DNA from: Rickettsiales bacterium
GTDB taxonomy: Bacteria > Pseudomonadota > Alphaproteobacteria > Rickettsiales > UBA1997
Reading direction: 5' to 3'
Length of the DNA: 57,096 nucleotides
Assembly: GCA_017620845.1 (NCBI GenBank)
Contig: JAGAUJ010000021.1
Span: forward strand, 1 to 57,096
The translations under genes were made by a program, and so were the position numbers. Position 1 is the stretch's first letter. Each line of letters starts with the position of its first letter. Positions 54,467 to 57,096 of this stretch are shown here, piece after piece. Under the pieces are notes generated by a model. The model was given only the letters and a program-made list of their open reading frames with translations. It ran no database searches and had not been told where the DNA came from.

Positions 54467-54742
54467 TTATTTATTAGCTTTTAAACCTAAACTTTGTATT
54501 AATTTTAAATATCTTTCTTTATCTTTTTTTTCTAAATATTTTAGTAATCTTTTTCTTCTTGCAACTAAAATCATTAAACCATTCCTTGAAGAAAAGTCTT
54601 TGTGGTGACTTTTTAAGTGTTCTGTTAAGTTTTTGATTCTTTCAGTTAATACGGCACATTGAACTTCTACTGAACCTGTGTCGCCTTCTTTAACGGCAAA
54701 TTTTGCTGTTAATTCTTGCTTTTTTTCTTTTGTTATACTCAT
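54467..54742 (-). CDS. rpsO: 30S ribosomal protein S15
   Basis: A 91-residue small-subunit protein. The start at 54742 ([16 protein letters not shown]) is chosen because the family begins here; the open frame extends 16 hydrophobic residues upstream, which do not belong to S15. The [17 protein letters not shown] stretch and [15 protein letters not shown] core, including conserved His-His-Lys-Asp, bind 16S rRNA. It is the first gene of rpsO-pnp. S15 represses its own mRNA in other bacteria; the leader hairpin at 54778-54801 is not evidently that operator. Confidence 0.97.
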   Translation of the reverse strand: MSITKEKKQELTAKFAVKEGDTGSVEVQCAVLTERIKNLTEHLKSHHKDFSSRNGLMILVARRKRLLKYLEKKDKERYLKLIQSLGLKANK

Positions 54743-54759
54743 CTTTTTGAGAATTATTA

Positions 54760-54801
54760 TTAATAAAAATAAATAAAATGACCACCTCAAAATGCAGTCA
54801 T
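54760..54801 (-). terminator. Terminator-like hairpin just upstream of rpsO
   Basis: On the minus strand ATGACTGC and GTGGTCAT pair over 8 bp (two wobbles) around an 8-nt loop, followed by a T-rich run (plus 54760-54777), then the rpsO start 18 bases further. It could terminate the upstream module-protein transcript (ending 55268) or attenuate rpsO. Confidence 0.5.
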
Positions 54802-55260
54802 GTTTATTCTATAATAAAAAAAATAAAAATCTATTGTTTTTTACTATAATTTTGTAATTAGTATAATGTATAAATTATGTTTGAAAATATAAACCATTAT
54901 TAAATATACCAAATATTAATATTTGTGAACTATTAATAAAAAACTCACTTAATTAATATTTATGTCTATATTTATGAATATTATTAGTATTCTCCACAAT
55001 CATGTATTATATAATATTCACTTTCTTCAAATAAAACTGTATATCTTTATCATTTATTTTAACAAAAATATTGATTACTAAATCTTCAAGTGCCAGCACT
55101 ATAATGGAAAGTTTAATATTATATACTAAACCTTCCTCAATGATGTTTATATTTAAGGATTATTTATTTTATTAACCTATATGTATATTTAATTCATAAA
55201 ACTCTTGAAAATAAATATGGGAAGAATTAAATAATAAAACATTTAAAAAATCAATTACTA
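54802..55260. other. AT-rich intergenic region before rpsO
   Basis: No gene is seen in about 460 bases. An imperfect 10-bp inverted repeat GGAAAGTTTA (55106-55115) and TAAACCTTCC (55127-55136, one mismatch) has no T tail on either side. The rpsO promoter probably lies between 54802 and 54900 but is not clear. Confidence 0.55.
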
Positions 55261-55267
55261 TTATTCA

Positions 55268-55633
55268 TTATTCCCAAACCCCATCATTACATGTACGAGT
55301 TGCAGATAGGTTTCTAGTTTGAGTTGTATCACTACAAAATATACACTCATAAGAAAATTTTTTAGAAATAGTACAACTAACGCTAACTTGTTTACTATGT
55401 GATGCTGATGCACTTGTTGTGCAACTAAATGATTGAGTAATAGCATCACATGTAGAACATGCTGGTCTAGTAAACGTTCCAGTTAATGTAATATTGTCAG
55501 AACAATTCTTTTTACACCCCCCTCTTGTAGTCCAAGTTCCATTTACACATTCATAATAATGACCACCAGTTTCAGCTTCAAAATTACCAGATATTTTACC
55601 ATTTTTATCCACTTCTTTGTAGCCTGTCATCAT
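55268..55633 (-). CDS. Short cysteine-module protein, out-of-frame companion of the large one
   Basis: A 121-residue frame with 12 Cys and the same module text as the large gene before it: YYECVNGTWTTRGGC and TRTCNDGVWE. It starts 31 bases after the stop of that gene and in a different frame, with no Shine-Dalgarno and no signal peptide. It is therefore either a separate small gene or the tail of the large gene displaced by a frameshift. The second reading would explain why a Cys module without secretion signal is present. Which is right cannot be told from one sequence. Function unknown. Confidence 0.5.
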   Translation of the reverse strand: MMTGYKEVDKNGKISGNFEAETGGHYYECVNGTWTTRGGCKKNCSDNITLTGTFTRPACSTCDAITQSFSCTTSASASHSKQVSVSCTISKKFSYECIFCSDTTQTRNLSATRTCNDGVWE

Positions 55634-55664
55634 ATTTATAATTAAGTAATGTATAATAATAAAC

Positions 55665-57096
55665 TTACTTCAAGTTTTTACCATTGTGTGTTGTTACCAT
55701 AGATGCACTTTTATTTTCTTCTAAACAACCAGTTGGACTACCATCTTCATAAAATTGAGTACAATATTTTTTGTTATTAGGAGAAATATCTACACCAAAT
55801 TGTTCGTTAGAGCAATATGCTGTTGTATTTGGTGTAAAATATTTTATAAGATCTCTATCTTTTAGCCAATTAAAAGTATTTGTTCCATGCGCAATACCAG
55901 CACATGCTACTGTGCTAACATATATACCAAAAGCCAATCCACATCCACCATATCGTTTCCAAGTTCCATTTTCACAAGCATAATGATAACCAGGACTTGT
56001 AAAACTTTTTCCAACAAATACTGTATTAGCACCAATATTATTACTGTCAAACTCTGTATATTTATTACAATAAACATCTATCTTTGTTCCATTAACTGTA
56101 ATGGCATTTTCTAATATAGTTTTTGTTAATGTAGAAACTTTTGATTTGTTAGAAGTATTAAAAATTGTTCCAGATATTATTTTTATTTCTTCATCACTTT
56201 TATAAAACTTACCACCAGTAACCAATGTAGGCACCCCACTACAACTATTAGCAGTTTTAGTCATTTCCCAATTGCCACTTGAATTACAAAATAATCTAAA
56301 ATCATTATACTGACTTGTGTATACACTACCATTACTTTCTGTTCCACTATTTAATACTCTTTTTTGTATTGTTTTTGTATCTATTGTTAATGTTGAAGAA
56401 TTTACATTTGTAAATTGTTCAGCTTTATCGTTAGCTAAATATACAGTATAACCTTTGTTATTTATTTCATCTAAATCACAAGAAGCATAATTTGCTTTCC
56501 AATAAGAATTACCATTATTTATATTTGTTGTATCTTCTGTACAAGTATATACTCTATTACCACTTTCTTCAACAGCTGAACCCGTACTTTCGCCACAGTA
56601 TGCTTTTGTGTTAATATTTACAATAAAATTATTATTTATAGATAAATCTTGTGCAGATCCATTATTTGTAGCATCCTTACATGCCAATATTGGATACATA
56701 CAAGTTGTATTAATAGCAAACTGCATTTTATACAACTGTTCACTTACCATATTTCCATTCTTATCAAACACTGCTGACATATCATTACATCCAGTGAATA
56801 CGCACATATTATTTTCAGTTCCTTCTTTTACTTCCCATTCACTATTTTCATTACATCTTATTACTCTTTTACTTCCTGTTTCTTCTGTATTTAAACTATA
56901 ACCTGTATTACAAGTATCTATTGTAATATATGTATTATAATCATATGTTTTAGATTTATTGTCTTCTAATGTTATATCTATAACATTACTACTATCTATA
57001 TTACTACAAGTTTCATCATTACATAATACCATTTCTATAACACTAGTAGTATTATTACCTAATAAAGATGAATTTGCAGTAAGAGCATCTACTGAA
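55665..57096 (-). CDS. Tandem cysteine/tryptophan module protein, sushi(CCP)-like, 3' end (runs off right edge)
   Basis: The frame is open from the right edge to the stop at 55665; about 476 residues are seen, and the start lies outside. It contains repeats of roughly 75-110 residues, each closing with Cys, a few residues, Trp, then Cys: RCNENSEWEVKEG, YWKANYASC, FCNSSGNWEMTKTANSC, ACENGTWKRYGGC. The first repeat, TCNTGYSLN then VIRCNENSEW, resembles the C-x2-GY-x-L ... C-x-x-x-G-x-W-x-C order of sushi/CCP modules. Such a protein would be secreted and disulfide-bonded. It is Asn/Thr/Ser-rich, with no enzyme motif. Bacterial homology to CCP is my reading, not proven; convergent patterning is possible. 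Confidence 0.7.
   Translation of the reverse strand, partial: SVDALTANSSLLGNNTTSVIEMVLCNDETCSNIDSSNVIDITLEDNKSKTYDYNTYITIDTCNTGYSLNTEETGSKRVIRCNENSEWEVKEGTENNMCVFTGCNDMSAVFDKNGNMVSEQLYKMQFAINTTCMYPILACKDATNNGSAQDLSINNNFIVNINTKAYCGESTGSAVEESGNRVYTCTEDTTNINNGNSYWKANYASCDLDEINNKGYTVYLANDKAEQFTNVNSSTLTIDTKTIQKRVLNSGTESNGSVYTSQYNDFRLFCNSSGNWEMTKTANSCSGVPTLVTGGKFYKSDEEIKIISGTIFNTSNKSKVSTLTKTILENAITVNGTKIDVYCNKYTEFDSNNIGANTVFVGKSFTSPGYHYACENGTWKRYGGCGLAFGIYVSTVACAGIAHGTNTFNWLKDRDLIKYFTPNTTAYCSNEQFGVDISPNNKKYCTQFYEDGSPTGCLEENKSASMVTTHNGKNLK

Overview
The window is low-GC DNA (roughly a quarter G+C by eye) that uses the standard code, with TGA acting as a stop. It looks like a chromosome piece from a host-associated or reduced alphaproteobacterium. 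The evidence is a circularly permuted two-piece tmRNA gene of the alphaproteobacterial type, a DUF2125 protein, a Tim44-like/MltA/Smr gene run, a gene-transfer-agent (GTA) baseplate protein, and a VirB8/VirB9 pair of the scattered kind seen in Rickettsiales-like lineages. The order cannot be fixed from sequence alone; a Rickettsiales, Holosporales or gut RF32-like lineage would fit.

Layout. 1-5 kb: the start of an exported glycine-repeat protein that runs off the left edge, then enolase, a porin-like protein and an unknown cysteine-rich secreted protein. 5-9 kb: dCMP-deaminase-like protein, M16 peptidase, dTDP-glucose 4,6-dehydratase and an RgpF-like polysaccharide protein. 9-17 kb (minus strand): rpsB-tsf, a YrbL-like/short-chain-dehydrogenase fusion, mnmG, a DUF4349 membrane protein and murE. 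17-20 kb (plus): dnaA, with repeats upstream, and a small outer-membrane protein.

19.9-34.5 kb is one long minus-strand run, many genes overlapping by a few bases: virB8, virB9, pheS, aas, a small TPR-like gene, mlaA, mlaC, dnaQ, holC, mltG, an LpoA-like lipoprotein, a LysM/degenerate-M23 lipoprotein, DUF2125, prmC and rsmA. Most of it concerns the envelope: outer-membrane lipid asymmetry (MlaA/MlaC, Aas) and peptidoglycan (MltG, LpoA-like, NlpD-like). 34.5-35.8 kb holds a promoter, a CAU-anticodon tRNA, rpmI, rplT and ssrA. 36-41.3 kb is a TetR-controlled MacAB-TolC-type tripartite exporter. 41.4-44.1 kb is the Tim44-like/MltA/Smr operon. 44.6-48.3 kb is one large GTA-type tail-tip gene with no other phage gene beside it. 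48.3-50.7 kb has a heavy-metal P-type ATPase and a separate one-domain HMA protein. 51-54.8 kb has a prepilin-like protein and rpsO-pnp. The right edge is a tandem cysteine/tryptophan module protein resembling sushi (CCP) repeats, followed by a short out-of-frame companion.

Most of the window is housekeeping. The parts most worth a second look are the two edge surface proteins, the solitary GTA gene, the YrbL-SDR fusion with an internal translation start, the permuted ssrA with its readable tag and pseudoknot, the repeat structure before dnaA, and non-coding stretches almost devoid of G on the plus strand.
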